Shown piece by piece: positions 4,636-5,185 of a stretch of DNA of 5,185 nucleotides. Each line of letters opens with the position of its first letter. Positions within the stretch are counted from its first letter, which is position 1. The notes beneath the pieces were generated by a model. It worked only from the letters and a program-made list of their open reading frames with translations, was not told the DNA's origin and ran no database searches. This stretch comes from Alphaproteobacteria bacterium (GTDB lineage: Bacteria > Pseudomonadota > Alphaproteobacteria > Micavibrionales > Micavibrionaceae): positions 1 through 5,185 of the forward strand of contig JAGLKL010000105.1 in the NCBI GenBank assembly GCA_023141075.1, given 5' to 3'. The position numbers and the translations under genes are program-made.

Positions 4636-4691
4636 GCCCGTTGTCCGGTTTATAGTAGTTTCACTTAAGAATAGTTGAGAATCTAGGCACT

Positions 4692-5185
4692 TTAAAGGCG
4701 TTTGTAGGTTCGTTTATACCGCGTACCAAGGGAAGTGAGGATTTCGTATGAGATTGTGCCTGCTGAGGCTGCCAGAGCGTCAATAGACTGGTGTGAGCCT
4801 ATCACTTCGACTTTATCTCCGCGCTTTGGATATTTATCGGGCGGAACATTAAGCAGATCGCAAATGACCAAGTCCATGGAAATGCGTCCGCGAACGGGCA
4901 AAGCAAAGCCTTTCCAGTAAAACACGACGTTATTTGATGAAGAGCGAAGCAAGCCGTCTGCATAGCCTATTGCTATAATTGCCAGATCGGTGTCTTGCTC
5001 AAAGTGATAGGTTGCGTTATACCCGGCGTCCTCGCCTTTTTGAGCGGATTTTACCTGCAACACCGGAATGTCAAGATAAACGCATGGCTCCATCGGATTT
5101 TCTTCTATAGATGAGCTTGGGTTTCCGCCATAAAGGGCTATGCCGGTACGCACCATATCAAGATGGTATTTTTCGCCTAAAAACA
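4692..5185 (-). CDS. alr: Alanine racemase, C-terminal part (5' end beyond the window)
   Basis: Alanine racemase is a PLP enzyme that converts L- to D-alanine in the cytosol for peptidoglycan synthesis. About 163 residues are visible, of a family usually near 360-380; the N-terminal barrel with the PLP lysine lies outside the window. The frame stays open to the edge: before the Met at 5156 it reads 'FLGEKYHLD', continuing into 'MVRTGIALYGG', a conserved family stretch. An internal start at 5156 would therefore be wrong. Visible hallmarks are the catalytic tyrosine in 'IAIGYADG' (tyrosine codon 4964-4962), 'GYNATY' before it, 'RISMDLV' with the Met near the active site, and the C-terminal 'ISYEILTSLGTRYKRTY'. 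It converges with the TerB-like gene across 56 bp that shows no clear terminator. I see no frameshift in the visible part. Confidence 0.95.
   Translation of the reverse strand, partial: FLGEKYHLDMVRTGIALYGGNPSSSIEENPMEPCVYLDIPVLQVKSAQKGEDAGYNATYHFEQDTDLAIIAIGYADGLLRSSSNNVVFYWKGFALPVRGRISMDLVICDLLNVPPDKYPKRGDKVEVIGSHQSIDALAASAGTISYEILTSLGTRYKRTYKRL

Noticed and set aside
4636..4691. Bidirectional terminator between the TerB-like gene and alr
   Set aside because: Only a short CTTAAG palindrome is present; no stable stem with a T-run.
4692..5156. Complete small gene starting at 5156
   Set aside because: The frame remains open to the window edge and reads conserved alanine racemase sequence upstream of that Met, so it is the C-terminal part of a longer gene.

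Overview
The window reads as chromosomal housekeeping and accessory DNA from a Gram-negative bacterium, most likely an alphaproteobacterium of moderate G+C (roughly mid-40s % by eye). The main reason is the Zur repressor and the medium-length threonine ammonia-lyase, which look alphaproteobacterial. The lineage call is inference from protein style, with no search behind it. I see no rRNA, tRNA, CRISPR array, insertion sequence or integrase.

Layout, left to right. A structured leader (about 81-112) precedes a small 87-aa protein with a DUF3658-like C-terminus. Next on the + strand is a threonine dehydratase (ilvA-type, PLP domain plus ACT domain). It starts at 476, with its own sigma70-like promoter and Shine-Dalgarno. 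Its stop codon lies only 3 bp from the stop of a convergent Fur-family zinc regulator (zur, - strand). The zur promoter region carries an 11-bp direct repeat and a -10 box placed so that the mRNA may be leaderless. After a roughly 200-bp spacer comes a 159-aa secreted orphan protein (- strand). It has a signal peptide and four cysteines in the mature part, and a tiny ORF overlaps its stop codon.

A 343-bp divergent intergenic region follows. It holds a candidate promoter, a small dyad, an orphan Shine-Dalgarno sequence and a long pyrimidine tract with a 9-C run. It leads into a short, stand-alone PhoH-type ATPase (+). A 21-bp dyad separates phoH from a two-TM membrane protein with a TerB-like domain (+). 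The last gene is the C-terminal part of alanine racemase (-), cut by the window edge.

How the genes relate. No single pathway links them. Threonine dehydratase feeds isoleucine synthesis, Zur senses zinc, Alr supplies D-alanine for peptidoglycan, and PhoH and TerB-like proteins are commonly tied to stress or RNA and envelope homeostasis. No operon is obvious beyond possible co-transcription of phoH with the TerB-like gene. The least explained parts are the secreted orphan, the phoH leader, and the regulatory repeats at zur and between phoH and the TerB gene. I found no convincing evidence of an undescribed multi-gene system.
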